Below are positions 1 to 8,100 of a stretch of DNA of 64,000 nucleotides, piece by piece. The notes below the pieces were generated by a model. It was not told the origin of the DNA and did not search any database. It was given only the letters and a program-made list of their open reading frames with translations. The DNA comes from CAMLIZ01 sp036231905 (GTDB lineage: Bacteria > Pseudomonadota > Gammaproteobacteria > Burkholderiales > Burkholderiaceae_C): contig NZ_JAZARE010000013.1 of assembly GCF_036231905.1 (NCBI RefSeq), forward strand, positions 62,001 through 126,000. The letters are read 5' to 3'. Each line of letters begins with the position of its first letter. The first letter of the stretch is position 1. The position numbers and the translations under genes were made by a program.

Positions 1-359
1 CGCTGAACGAAGTGCTGCGCGACGATTTCATCAAGGATTCGGTGGCCGGCGTGGAGCGCTGGAACAAGGTGCTGGACAAGGCGGGCCTGCCGCACCGGCT
101 GAAGGTGCCGCACAAGGCGTTCCACCGCAACATCGGCGCGCTGGCCGGCATCAAGATGTCGCCCGACGGCCGCGTGGTGAACGAGGCCGAATGGGCGGCG
201 AAGAAGGATGAGTGGCTGCCCAGCGCCGAGGACCGCGCCTTCGTGGCCTCGCTGATGGGCCGGGTGGTGGAGCCGGGCAAGTTCGCCAACTGGATCGCGC
301 CGCCGGTGATGGGCATCAACCGCCAGCCGGTGGACTTCGAGTACGTGCGCTTCAACTAG
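1..359 (+). CDS. boxB: Benzoyl-CoA 2,3-epoxidase subunit BoxB, 3' end (partial)
   Basis: The reading frame is open from the window edge (first full codon at position 3) and ends at a TAG at 357-359, so only about the last 118 residues are present. BoxB is the di-iron oxygenase component that epoxidises the ring of benzoyl-CoA in the aerobic box pathway. The visible tail (HRNIGALAG, GRVVEPGKFANWIAPP, then a terminal FEYVRFN) matches what I know of BoxB C-termini, and the next gene is boxA, its electron-donating partner. The di-iron ligands lie upstream of the window and cannot be checked. Family assignment is confident because of the tail and the context together. Confidence 0.9.
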   Translation, partial: LNEVLRDDFIKDSVAGVERWNKVLDKAGLPHRLKVPHKAFHRNIGALAGIKMSPDGRVVNEAEWAAKKDEWLPSAEDRAFVASLMGRVVEPGKFANWIAPPVMGINRQPVDFEYVRFN

Positions 360-360
360 A

Positions 361-389
361 GAAGCTGTGAACGAATCCTTCACAGCTTC
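361..389 (+). terminator. Perfect 11-bp stem, 7-nt loop hairpin between boxB and boxA
   Basis: GAAGCTGTGAA (361-371) is followed after 7 nt by its exact reverse complement TTCACAGCTTC (379-389). It starts one base after the boxB stop codon and ends 10 nt before the preferred boxA ATG. No T-tract follows, so it is more likely an mRNA-processing, stability or attenuation element than a full terminator. The alternative boxA GTG at 367 would lie inside the stem. Confidence 0.7.
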
Positions 390-399
390 TGAGCCCGCC

Positions 400-1644
400 A
401 TGGACCAAGCCGCGAACGTCGCGCTGATCAGGCAGCACCTGATCGACCCCGAGATCTGCATTCGCTGCAACACCTGCGAAGCCACCTGCCCGGTGGGCGC
501 GATCACGCACGACGACCGCAACTACGTGGTGAGGGCCGACGTGTGCAACGGCTGCATGGCCTGCATCTCGCCATGCCCCACCGGCTCTATCGACAACTGG
601 CGCACCGTGCCGCGCGAGCGCGCCTATTCGATCGAGGAGCAGCTCGGCTGGGATGTGCTGCCGCCCGAGCTCGCGCCCAAGGACGTTCCCGCCCAAGCGC
701 TGGCACCGAGCACGGTCGCCGCGCCGGTCGACCCGCTGCCGGTGTTCGAACCGACCCGCTGGGCGTCCACCCTGCCGCCGTGGTCGGCGGCCCACGCGTA
801 CACCAACCTCTACGGCCCGAAGAGCCCGGTCACCGCCACGGTCACAGGCAACATCAACTGCACCGAATCCGGCTTCGCCAACGAGACGCACCACATCGTG
901 CTGGACTTCGGCGCCATGCCGTTCCCGGTGCTGGAAGGCCAGTCCATCGGCATCGTGCCGCCGGGGCTGGACGCCACCGGCCGGCCGCATGTGGCACGCC
1001 AGTATTCGGTGGCCAGCCCGCGCAACGGCGAGCGCGCGGGCTACAACAACCTAGCGCTCACGGTGAAGCGCGTCACCGCGGACCATGAGTGCCGGCCGGT
1101 GCGCGGCGTGGCGTCCAACCACTTGTGCGACCTGCAGGTCGGCGACACGGTGCAGGTGATCGGCCCCTTCGGCAGCAGCTTCCTGATGCCGAACCACCCG
1201 CGCTCCAACATCGTGATGATCTGCACCGGCACCGGCAGCGCGCCGATGCGGGCGATGACCGAATGGCGCCGGCGCCTGCGCAAGACCGGCAAGTTCGAAG
1301 GCGGCAAGCTGATGCTGTTCTTCGGCGCGCGCACGCCGCAGGAGCTGCCGTACTTCGGGCCGCTGCAAAGCCTGCCCAAGGACTTCATCGATATCAACCT
1401 CGCGTTCTCGCGCCTGCCGGACCAGCCCAAGCGCTACGTGCAGGACCTGATGCGCGAACGGGCCGCTGACCTGGCGGCCCTGCTGAAGGATCCCAGCACC
1501 TGCTTCTACGTGTGCGGGCTCAAGAGCATGGAGCAGGGCGTGATGCTGGCGCTGCAGGACGTGGCCTCCTCGGCCGGCCTGGCCTGGGATACGCTGGGTG
1601 CGGCCCTGCAGCGGGAAGGGCGGCTGCACCTGGAGACGTACTGA
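400..1644 (+). CDS. boxA: Benzoyl-CoA 2,3-epoxidase reductase subunit BoxA
   Basis: BoxA passes electrons from NADPH to the oxygenase BoxB, which converts benzoyl-CoA to its 2,3-epoxide. From the ATG at 400 the protein has 414 residues. Near the N-terminus are two ferredoxin-type [4Fe-4S] motifs, CIRCNTCEATCP and CNGCMACISPCP. The C-terminal two thirds is a ferredoxin-NADP reductase module with a flavin-binding RQYSVASP segment and a nucleotide-binding GTGSAPMRAM segment. An upstream in-frame GTG at 367 would add 11 residues but sits inside a hairpin, so I chose ATG 400; neither has a strong ribosome-binding site. It lies 40 bp after boxB and is almost certainly co-transcribed with it. No boxC or boxR is visible downstream, so the rest of the cluster lies to the left. 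Confidence 0.93.
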   Translation: MDQAANVALIRQHLIDPEICIRCNTCEATCPVGAITHDDRNYVVRADVCNGCMACISPCPTGSIDNWRTVPRERAYSIEEQLGWDVLPPELAPKDVPAQALAPSTVAAPVDPLPVFEPTRWASTLPPWSAAHAYTNLYGPKSPVTATVTGNINCTESGFANETHHIVLDFGAMPFPVLEGQSIGIVPPGLDATGRPHVARQYSVASPRNGERAGYNNLALTVKRVTADHECRPVRGVASNHLCDLQVGDTVQVIGPFGSSFLMPNHPRSNIVMICTGTGSAPMRAMTEWRRRLRKTGKFEGGKLMLFFGARTPQELPYFGPLQSLPKDFIDINLAFSRLPDQPKRYVQDLMRERAADLAALLKDPSTCFYVCGLKSMEQGVMLALQDVASSAGLAWDTLGAALQREGRLHLETY

Positions 1645-1664
1645 CCAGGCGAGCCAGGCCTGCG

Positions 1665-2576
1665 TCATGCCGCCAACCGGCGCACCAGGAAATCCACCAG
1701 CACCCTCACCCGTTGAGGCAGGAACCGATTTGCGGGATAGAGCAGCGAAAACGGCCGGGATGCTCCTTCGAACCGACGCAGCACCGGCTTGAGCCGGCCC
1801 GCCCGGATGTCGCTGTCCACGATGAACTGGTAGGTCTGCACCAGGCCGGCCCCGCCGAGAGCCAGCGACCCCAGTGCAAGGATGTCCTCCTGGCACAGCA
1901 TGGACCCTGGGAAGGTGCGCTCCACCGTGTCGCTCCCCACCTTGAACAGCCAGGGCACGGTTTGGCCGGTGCTGGGCAGCGCGAAGTGGATGCAGTCATG
2001 GCCTTGCAGGTCGTCGATGGACCGGGGCGTGCCTTTTCTGCGCAGGTAGGAAGGCGATGCGACCACAACCAGCGGCGCATCCTCGAGCTTGCGGGCGACG
2101 AGGCCGGAATCCGGCGGTGCGCGCCCTCGGATCGCGAGGTCGAAGCCCTCGCTCGCAAAGTCCACGTTTCGGTTGGTGACCTGCAGTTCCAGGGCCACAC
2201 GCGGATAGCGCTGGCGGAACTCGGCAAGCACCGGGAACACCCGGTGATGTCCATAGGAGGTGGGCAAGCTCATGCGCACGGTTCCTGAGGGATCCGAGGC
2301 ATCGCCGTGCAGCGCCCGCTCGGCCTCCGCGAGCTGGCCCAGCGCCTGGCGGCAGCTGTCGTAGTAATGGCGCCCCTCTTCGCTGAGCCGCACCGCCCGC
2401 GTGGTGCGCACCAGCAGCCGCGCACCCAGCTTCTTCTCAAGCCGCGCGACGGTGCGGCTCACCGCAGCCGGCGTGACGCCGGCTGCCACGGCGGCGCCCG
2501 AAAAGCTCTTGAGTTCGGCGGTGAGGCAGAACAACTCCAGGCTTCCCAGGCTGGTGTCGTCAAAGATCCGCGTCAT
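1665..2576 (-). CDS. LysR-family transcriptional regulator
   Basis: A 303-residue protein of normal LysR length. The N-terminal winged helix-turn-helix reads VTPAAVSRTVARLEKKLGARLL, of which VSRTVARLEKKLGARLL is the recognition part, and a LysR substrate-binding domain follows (RMSLPTSYGHHRVFPVLAEF region, then a DLAIRG segment). It is convergent with boxA and divergent from the GST / tautomerase / NTF2-like operon starting at 2675, with 98 bp between them. LysR proteins usually control the divergent neighbour, so that three-gene operon is its likely target. The inducer is unknown. The protein is of the CrgA/DsdC-like type common in Burkholderiales, often linked to oxidoreductase or detoxification operons. 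Confidence 0.88.
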   Translation of the reverse strand: MTRIFDDTSLGSLELFCLTAELKSFSGAAVAAGVTPAAVSRTVARLEKKLGARLLVRTTRAVRLSEEGRHYYDSCRQALGQLAEAERALHGDASDPSGTVRMSLPTSYGHHRVFPVLAEFRQRYPRVALELQVTNRNVDFASEGFDLAIRGRAPPDSGLVARKLEDAPLVVVASPSYLRRKGTPRSIDDLQGHDCIHFALPSTGQTVPWLFKVGSDTVERTFPGSMLCQEDILALGSLALGGAGLVQTYQFIVDSDIRAGRLKPVLRRFEGASRPFSLLYPANRFLPQRVRVLVDFLVRRLAA

Positions 2577-2674
2577 ACGGTCATATAACGTAAATAGATT
2601 TGTTCATCGTGCCACATTTATTTATCTGGGCGGCATGAATACCGTGGAGGCCTCACTCACTGACAAAGGTCGAC

Positions 2675-3289
2675 ATGAAGCTCTACTACGCTCCCGGCGC
2701 CTGCTCCCTCGCACCGCACATCGTGGCCCGCGAGGCCGGCCTGCCGCTGACGCTCATCAAGGTGGACACCCAGCGGCACACGGTCGGCGGCACGGACTAT
2801 TTCTCCATCAACCCGAAAGGGCAGGTGCCGGTGCTCGAGCTCGACGATGGCGGGCGCCTCACCGAAGGGCCGGTCGTGGCGCAGTACATCGCCGACAAGG
2901 CGCAGGCACAGAGCTTGGTGCCCGCCGCCGGCACGCTGGCGCGGTATCGGGTCATGGAATGGCAGAACTACGTCACCTCCGAGCTGCACAAGTCCTTCAC
3001 GCCGCTGTTCATGGGCCTGGTGGAGGGGCCCTCGAAGGACACCGCGATCAAGGTCCTCGAGAAGAAGCTGGACTGGCTGGACGGGCAGCTGGAAGGCCGC
3101 AAGCACCTCACCGGCGAGGACTTCACCGCAGCCGACGCCTACCTGTTCACGGTGCTGCGCTGGGCGCAGTTCGTCTCGATCGACATCTCGAGCCGCAGGC
3201 ATCTTGCCCGGTTCATGGCGACCGTCGGGCAGCGGCCGGCAGTGCAGGCCGCACTGCACGCCGAGGGCCTGCCCGCTTTGGGCCAGTGA
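2675..3289 (+). CDS. Glutathione S-transferase, beta-class type
   Basis: A 204-residue protein of standard GST length. It opens with MKLYYAPGACSLAPHI, the signature of bacterial beta-class enzymes, in which the Cys at position 10 can form a mixed disulfide with glutathione. The thioredoxin-like domain has the glutathione-site cis-Pro in GQVPVLEL (about residues 50-57), and an all-helical C-terminal domain contains FTAADAYLFTVLRW. AAAGG lies about 7 nt before the ATG in the form AAAGGTCGAC. It is first in a three-gene operon with a tautomerase and an NTF2-like protein, divergent from a LysR gene. Such enzymes conjugate or reduce electrophiles; the real substrate is not shown by the sequence. 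Confidence 0.9.
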   Translation: MKLYYAPGACSLAPHIVAREAGLPLTLIKVDTQRHTVGGTDYFSINPKGQVPVLELDDGGRLTEGPVVAQYIADKAQAQSLVPAAGTLARYRVMEWQNYVTSELHKSFTPLFMGLVEGPSKDTAIKVLEKKLDWLDGQLEGRKHLTGEDFTAADAYLFTVLRWAQFVSIDISSRRHLARFMATVGQRPAVQAALHAEGLPALGQ

Positions 3290-3298
3290 GGCAGGCGC

Positions 3299-3514
3299 AT
3301 GCCGTACGTGCTCATCCAGGTCACCCGCGAGGGCGTGACCGCGCAGCAGAAGGAGGCGCTCATCGAGGGCACCACGGAGCTCCTTGTCCGGGTGCTGAAC
3401 AAGAACCCGGCGACCACCTTCGTGGTGATCGACGAAGTTCCCACCGACAACTGGGGCGTGGCGGGACGTTCCGTGACCCGGCGGCTCGAGGATCGCCAAG
3501 GGCAGGCCTCATGA
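3299..3514 (+). CDS. 4-Oxalocrotonate tautomerase family protein
   Basis: A 71-residue protein beginning Met-Pro-Tyr-Val. After Met removal, Pro-1 would be the catalytic base of the tautomerase superfamily. The subunit is about the size of 4-oxalocrotonate tautomerases (60-75 residues), which assemble as hexamers. The segment TTFVVIDEVPTDNWGVAG is typical of the family member annotated as a 4-OT homologue linked with NTF2-like partners. It lies 9 bp after the GST gene, and its stop overlaps the next start (ATGA). The substrate is unknown, but the operon context suggests an accessory isomerase in detoxification of a reactive carbonyl or enol. Confidence 0.87.
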   Translation: MPYVLIQVTREGVTAQQKEALIEGTTELLVRVLNKNPATTFVVIDEVPTDNWGVAGRSVTRRLEDRQGQAS

Positions 3515-3885
3515 GCGAGCGACTGGCGATCACCCAACTGCTGCAGGACTATTTCGATGGCCTGTACCACTGCGATGTGGAACGCCTGGCCCAGGTGTTC
3601 CACCCGGCGGCGGTCTACGCCTGTGCGACGGAAGGCCCCCTGCGGCTTCTGGCGATGACGGAGTACTTCGCAATCGTGCGCCAACGCACCTCGCCTGCGA
3701 GCTTGGCGCAGCGCAGGACCGACCGGATCGTCTCGATTGATGTGGCCGGCCCCGTGACGGCCATGGCGAAGGTCGAGTGCTCCATCGAGCCGAAGCACTT
3801 CACCGACTTCCTGAGCCTGGTGAAGCTTGGCGGGCGCTGGCAGATCCTCGCCAAGGTGTTTCACTTCGAGGTGCTGCCGCCGTGA
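3511..3885 (+). CDS. NTF2-like (SnoaL-fold) protein, putative lumazine-binding type
   Basis: A 124-residue protein starting at the ATG that overlaps the tautomerase stop codon. Its ITQLLQDYFDGLYHCDVERL start and FHPAAVYA segment are typical of the NTF2-like alpha-beta cone fold, and the whole protein is one such domain. Members include small isomerases, dehydratases and ligand-binding proteins. The C-terminal part (GGRWQILAKVFHFE) is the usual last strand pair. Its translational coupling to the tautomerase implies a shared pathway. No catalytic residues can be assigned with confidence. Confidence 0.8.
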   Translation: MSERLAITQLLQDYFDGLYHCDVERLAQVFHPAAVYACATEGPLRLLAMTEYFAIVRQRTSPASLAQRRTDRIVSIDVAGPVTAMAKVECSIEPKHFTDFLSLVKLGGRWQILAKVFHFEVLPP

Positions 3886-3913
3886 GCCTCCTGGCGAGGG
3901 GCCGGTGGGCTCA
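3883..3913. terminator. Possible bidirectional terminator
   Basis: TGAGCC at 3883-3888 pairs with GGCTCA at 3908-3913 between two convergent genes. The arms include the stop codons of both. The loop is long (19 nt), GC-rich and could itself fold. No T-tract follows, so the call is tentative. Confidence 0.35.
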
Positions 3914-5062
3914 GCGGCGGATGCGCACGCGCAGCAACTGGGCCAGCAGGTCGGCAGCAAGCGTCGCGGCCGCGGCGATGGCTGCCGAGCCGGCAAAGCC
4001 GGCCAGCGGGTGGCGGTGGATCGCGCCGAAGAAGCGGCCCTCGGGTTTGCGCGGGCGCGCCGGCGCCTTCTGCGCGGACCTCGCAAGTGCGGGCGTGGGC
4101 ATGAAACCCGGGTTGGCCTGTGGCTGAGGCTGGGGCTTGGCATCCGCCGGCAGCGGCTTGCCATCCTGCTGCGCGGCCGGCGTGCCCGGCACGCCTTGGC
4201 CCGTCGCCGCCTTGCCCTGGCGCGAGCCATAAGCATGGGCATAAACGGCGGTGAACTCCGCACCCAGCAGGAACACCTGCGCCGAGTAGTACACCCACAC
4301 CAGCAGCACCGCCAGCGAGCCGGCCGCACCGAACCCGGAGGCCACCGCGCTCTTGCCGATGTACAGCCCGATCAGGTACTTGCCGATGGTGAACAGTGCG
4401 GCAGTGACCGCCGCGCCTATCCACACGTCGTGCCAGCGGATGTGCACCTGGGGCATGAAGCGGTAGATCAGGGCGAACAGTGCCGTCACCATCCCATAGC
4501 TGAAGATGAAGTTCACCGCGCTCATCAGCCACTCCCAGTCGCTCAGCCAGGAGGTGGACCAGTCGCCCAGCGCGGCGATGGCGGCACTGGCCGCCAGCGA
4601 CACCAGCATCAAGAAGCCGATGGCGAGGATCATGCCGATGGACAACACCCGCGCCCGCAGCCAGCCCCAGATGCCGGACGGGATCTCGCGCGGCTCGGCC
4701 TTCCAGATGCGGTTCAGGTCGTCCTGCAGTTCGGCGAACACGGTGGTCGCACCCACCAGCAGCAGCACCAGGCCCACCACCGTGCCGATCACGCCCTCCT
4801 TGGGCTCGGACACGCTCTTGAGCACCTCCTGGATGGTCTTGGCGGCCGCGTCGCCCACCAGGCCGCCGATCTGCTGCACCACCGCGCCCTGCACCGCGTC
4901 GCGGCCGAACACCAGGCCGGCCACCGAGATCAGGATGAGCAGCAGCGGCGCCACGGAGAATACCGTGTAGTACGACAGCGCCGCGCCCATGCTGGCGGCC
5001 CGGTCGTCCATCCAGCCGTTGCCGGCCTGCTTTACCACCCCGAGGTACCGACGCCAGTCCAT
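3911..5062 (-). CDS. YihY/virulence factor BrkB family membrane protein
   Basis: The protein has 383 residues from the ATG at 5062, which has a GGAGA ribosome-binding site about 6 nt upstream. An upstream start at 5113 lacks this. The N-terminal half has six hydrophobic helices with the family signatures GAALSYYTVFSVAPLLLIL near the N-terminus and VYYSAQVFLLGAEFTAVYA before the C-terminal tail. After about residue 275 comes a Pro/Gln/Ala-rich cytoplasmic stretch and a final hydrophobic helix, an extension many family members lack. The family is often mislabelled ribonuclease BN; its transport role is not established. It stands alone, convergent with the NTF2-like gene. Confidence 0.88.
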   Translation of the reverse strand: MDWRRYLGVVKQAGNGWMDDRAASMGAALSYYTVFSVAPLLLILISVAGLVFGRDAVQGAVVQQIGGLVGDAAAKTIQEVLKSVSEPKEGVIGTVVGLVLLLVGATTVFAELQDDLNRIWKAEPREIPSGIWGWLRARVLSIGMILAIGFLMLVSLAASAAIAALGDWSTSWLSDWEWLMSAVNFIFSYGMVTALFALIYRFMPQVHIRWHDVWIGAAVTAALFTIGKYLIGLYIGKSAVASGFGAAGSLAVLLVWVYYSAQVFLLGAEFTAVYAHAYGSRQGKAATGQGVPGTPAAQQDGKPLPADAKPQPQPQANPGFMPTPALARSAQKAPARPRKPEGRFFGAIHRHPLAGFAGSAAIAAAATLAADLLAQLLRVRIRR

Positions 5063-5137
5063 GTGTTGTCTCCATCTGCGCGCAGGGCTTGCGCGTCCAG
5101 AGCTGGAGTGCAACCGCTGTGCCCGTGATGAGGCCCG

Positions 5138-8100
5138 CTATTCCCAGCGCCAGGTCCAGATCGCGTCCACCGCGTTGTCGTCGCCGGTGCGCGCGCGCAC
5201 GGTGATGCGCCCGGCCACGCGGTAGATCAGCTGCCAGGTGCCGCCGGCGGCCGCAATGGCGCGCTCGTAGCCGACGAACAGGCGCTTGGAGACCTGCTTG
5301 CCCAGGGTGACGATGGTGCCGCTCAGGTCCCCGCCGGATTCGGGACGCTTGACCGAGAGTTCGTCCAGGCCCAGCTTCTTGACGAAGCCGCCGCCCGAGC
5401 CCTTATCGCCGGCCAGCAGGGCCAGCGCCGCGCGTTGCAGCAGGGCGGTGTCGTCGCGGCCCAGGCCTTCGGGCGCACGCCCCAGCACCAGCCAGGTGAG
5501 GGTGTCGAACTCCGGCAGCTCCGGCTCGCTGTACAGGCGCACCCGCGGGTTGGCCACCAGGCCGGTGACGACCACGCCGACGCGGGTGTCCACGTCGGCC
5601 CGGATCGCCAGGATGTCCAGGCGGGGATTGGCCGCGTCGCCGGTGAAGGTGAGGTTGCCGCGGTCGATGGACAGGTTCTGGCCATAGGCGGTGTAGGTGC
5701 CTTCCTCGACCCGCACCACGCCGTTGACGGCCAGTTCGCCCTGGGGCGTGGTCACCGCCAGTTGCCCGCGCAACAGGGCGTCCAGCCCGCGGCCACGCAC
5801 CCGCAGCGCACGCCCCAGGTCCACCTGCAGGTTCACGTCGGCCTGGGCGACGGTGCTGTTGGGCGCAGGCTTTGGCGCCGGCACTGCGCCCTGGGTGCCG
5901 GATTGCAAGGTGGTGGCCGCGGCGCCGTTGCGCCCGCCCTTGCGCGCCTGGGCCGTACGCAGCGGCCCGCCGGGGCGGTTGACCACGATCACGTCCTCGC
6001 CATGCTGAGGCGCGTCCGCCTGGGAGGCATCGATCAGGCCGCTGTCGACCACGAAGCGGCCGTCCAGCGCGATGCGTTTTTCCTGCATGCCGAGGTTGGC
6101 GGTGCCGCTCACGGCGACCCGCCGGTCCACCCGGTCCAGTGCGCGGAAGCGCTCGGCCACCGCACGCAGCTGCGCGCGTGGCGCATCGCCGAAGCTGGCG
6201 CTGCCGGTCACCCGCAGCAGGCCTTCGCCGCTGCCGTCGCGGAACTCGAAGCGTTCCACCGTGGCGTCGGTGCCGTTCAGCGCCACGGCCAGCACACCCT
6301 GGCGCAGGTTCACACCTTCGAACAGGTTGCGCACGGTGAGCTGGCTGCCGCTGATGCGCCCGCGGTACTGCGGCGCGCCGGCGCGGCCGGAGAGGTTGGC
6401 TTCGGTGCGCAGCTCGCCGCCCAGGCGCCAGCCTGGTGGCAGCCACGGGGCCCACACCGACAGGTCGGGCACCTGCAAGGCGATCTGGCCGGCCAGCGCC
6501 GAGTCGGGCGTGGGGGTGAGGGCGGTGGCACTGGTGCGCAGGGTCTGGCTGCCGTGGAGCACGCCCACGTTGCGGCCGGCCATCAGCTGGGTGAGGTTCC
6601 ATTGGCCGCCGTGCGCGGCCACGGCCACCCGCAGGTCGCTCAGGCCCAGCGACCGGGTGGCTCCCTCCACGGTGAGGCTCAGGTCGCCCGGGCCGGCGCG
6701 TTCGACCACCACGTCCGCGTCCACCCGCTCACCGGTGTGCAGCTGCACCCGCCCACCGAGCGCCAGGTCACCCCGCCAGCCGAACTGCGGCTGCAGGCGC
6801 GCGAGCCAGGGCGCCACCTGCAGCGGCTCGATGCGGGCATCCAGCGCAATGCGGGGCAGGCCCTGTGCGCGGGCCGGTGCCTGCCATTGCGCCTGCTGCC
6901 AGCGCACCGCCCCACCAAACAGCGCAATGCGGCCGGGTGCCAGGCTGGCCTGGTCGGGCTGCCCGCTGGCGGCCAGGCGCACCGAGGCCTGGATGTCGCT
7001 GGCCGCCAGCCAGGGCTGGCCCGGTGCGGTGCGGGGTGCGGCCTGCAGCCGGGCCACCGTGCCGCGCCAGGTGCCGCCGCCCGGGGCGGCCGGCTGCCAT
7101 TGGCCACCGCCATCCAGCTGCAGCTGGCTGCCGCCGGGTGCGCTGCGGCCGGCCAGCGCCTCGGTCCATTCCGGCGGGCGCAGCGGGCTGGCCGCCTGCA
7201 CCGTGAAGCTGTGGGAGCGCAGCGTTCCCGCCAGCCGGACCTGCAGCCGCTCAAGCCGGCGCTGGGCCTGGGCGATGCCGGTGGCGCTGGCGTCCAGCGA
7301 CAAGGGGGCGTCGGGCTGGGTGCCGGAGAAGGTCCAGCGGGCCTGGGCCTGGGCCACCTGCAGCGCGGGGCTGCGCAGTTGCGCCACTTGCAGCGTGCCT
7401 TCGGTCTGCAGTGCGGGCCAGCGGCCGCGGGCGGTGGCGTTGGCCTGCAGCGTGCCGCCTTGCGGCATCCAGCCGGCCGCACCGGGCACCAGGGCCTGCA
7501 GCGGCGCAAGGGCGCCTAGCGCGGGCGCTTGCACGTCCAGGCGCCAGTCGTGGGTGCCGTTGTGCGTGCCACCGTCCAGCTGCAGCCGGTTGCTCGCCGC
7601 GCGCAGCTGGGCCGCCAGCTTCAGCGTCTCTGGCCGGGCCTGCAAGCTGGCTTCGCCTTGCAGCGGCAGGCCGGCGAACTGGCTGTCACGCAGGGTGAGG
7701 CCGGCGTCCCCGCGCAGCGCGGCCAGCAGGTCGTCGGCCGGCACGGCGGGCAGCATGAGGTCGGCGCGCCAGCTGCCGTTGAGTGCATTGGCCCGCGTGG
7801 CACGCGGCATCGGCAGCCAGAGTGCGGGATCGAAGCGCACCAGCTCGCCCTGGGTGCGCAGGTGCCAGGCGCCGTCGGTGCCCTTGTCGGCATTGGCCGA
7901 GGCCACCGCACGTGCATCGCCGGCGCGGGCGGTGGCCTCGCGCAGGGCGAGCTGCAGGCTGCCGTCGCCGGGCAGGGTGAAGCTGCCCACCGCGACCAGG
8001 CCGAGAGGGGGTGCGTCCCGCGCCGGCAAGCGGCCGGTGAGCTCGGTGCGCACTTCGCCGCGCAGCGGGGTGGGAGCCGCGCGCTTGCCGGCCGCGGCCG

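Noticed and set aside
367..399. GTG start for boxA at 367
   Set aside because: It lies inside the 11-bp stem and has no ribosome-binding site; ATG 400 is preferred, though not proven.
2577..2674. LysR T-N11-A site between the LysR gene and the GST operon
   Set aside because: Several T-N11-A matches exist in this AT-richer spacer, but none has clear dyad symmetry.
5435..7519. 694-residue plus-strand open frame over the tamB gene
   Set aside because: It is an antisense shadow of tamB, rich in Gln/Arg/His/Gly with no domain; high-GC third positions produce such frames. Similar ones over 6072-9407, 7529-9442 and 45487-48060 were also dropped.
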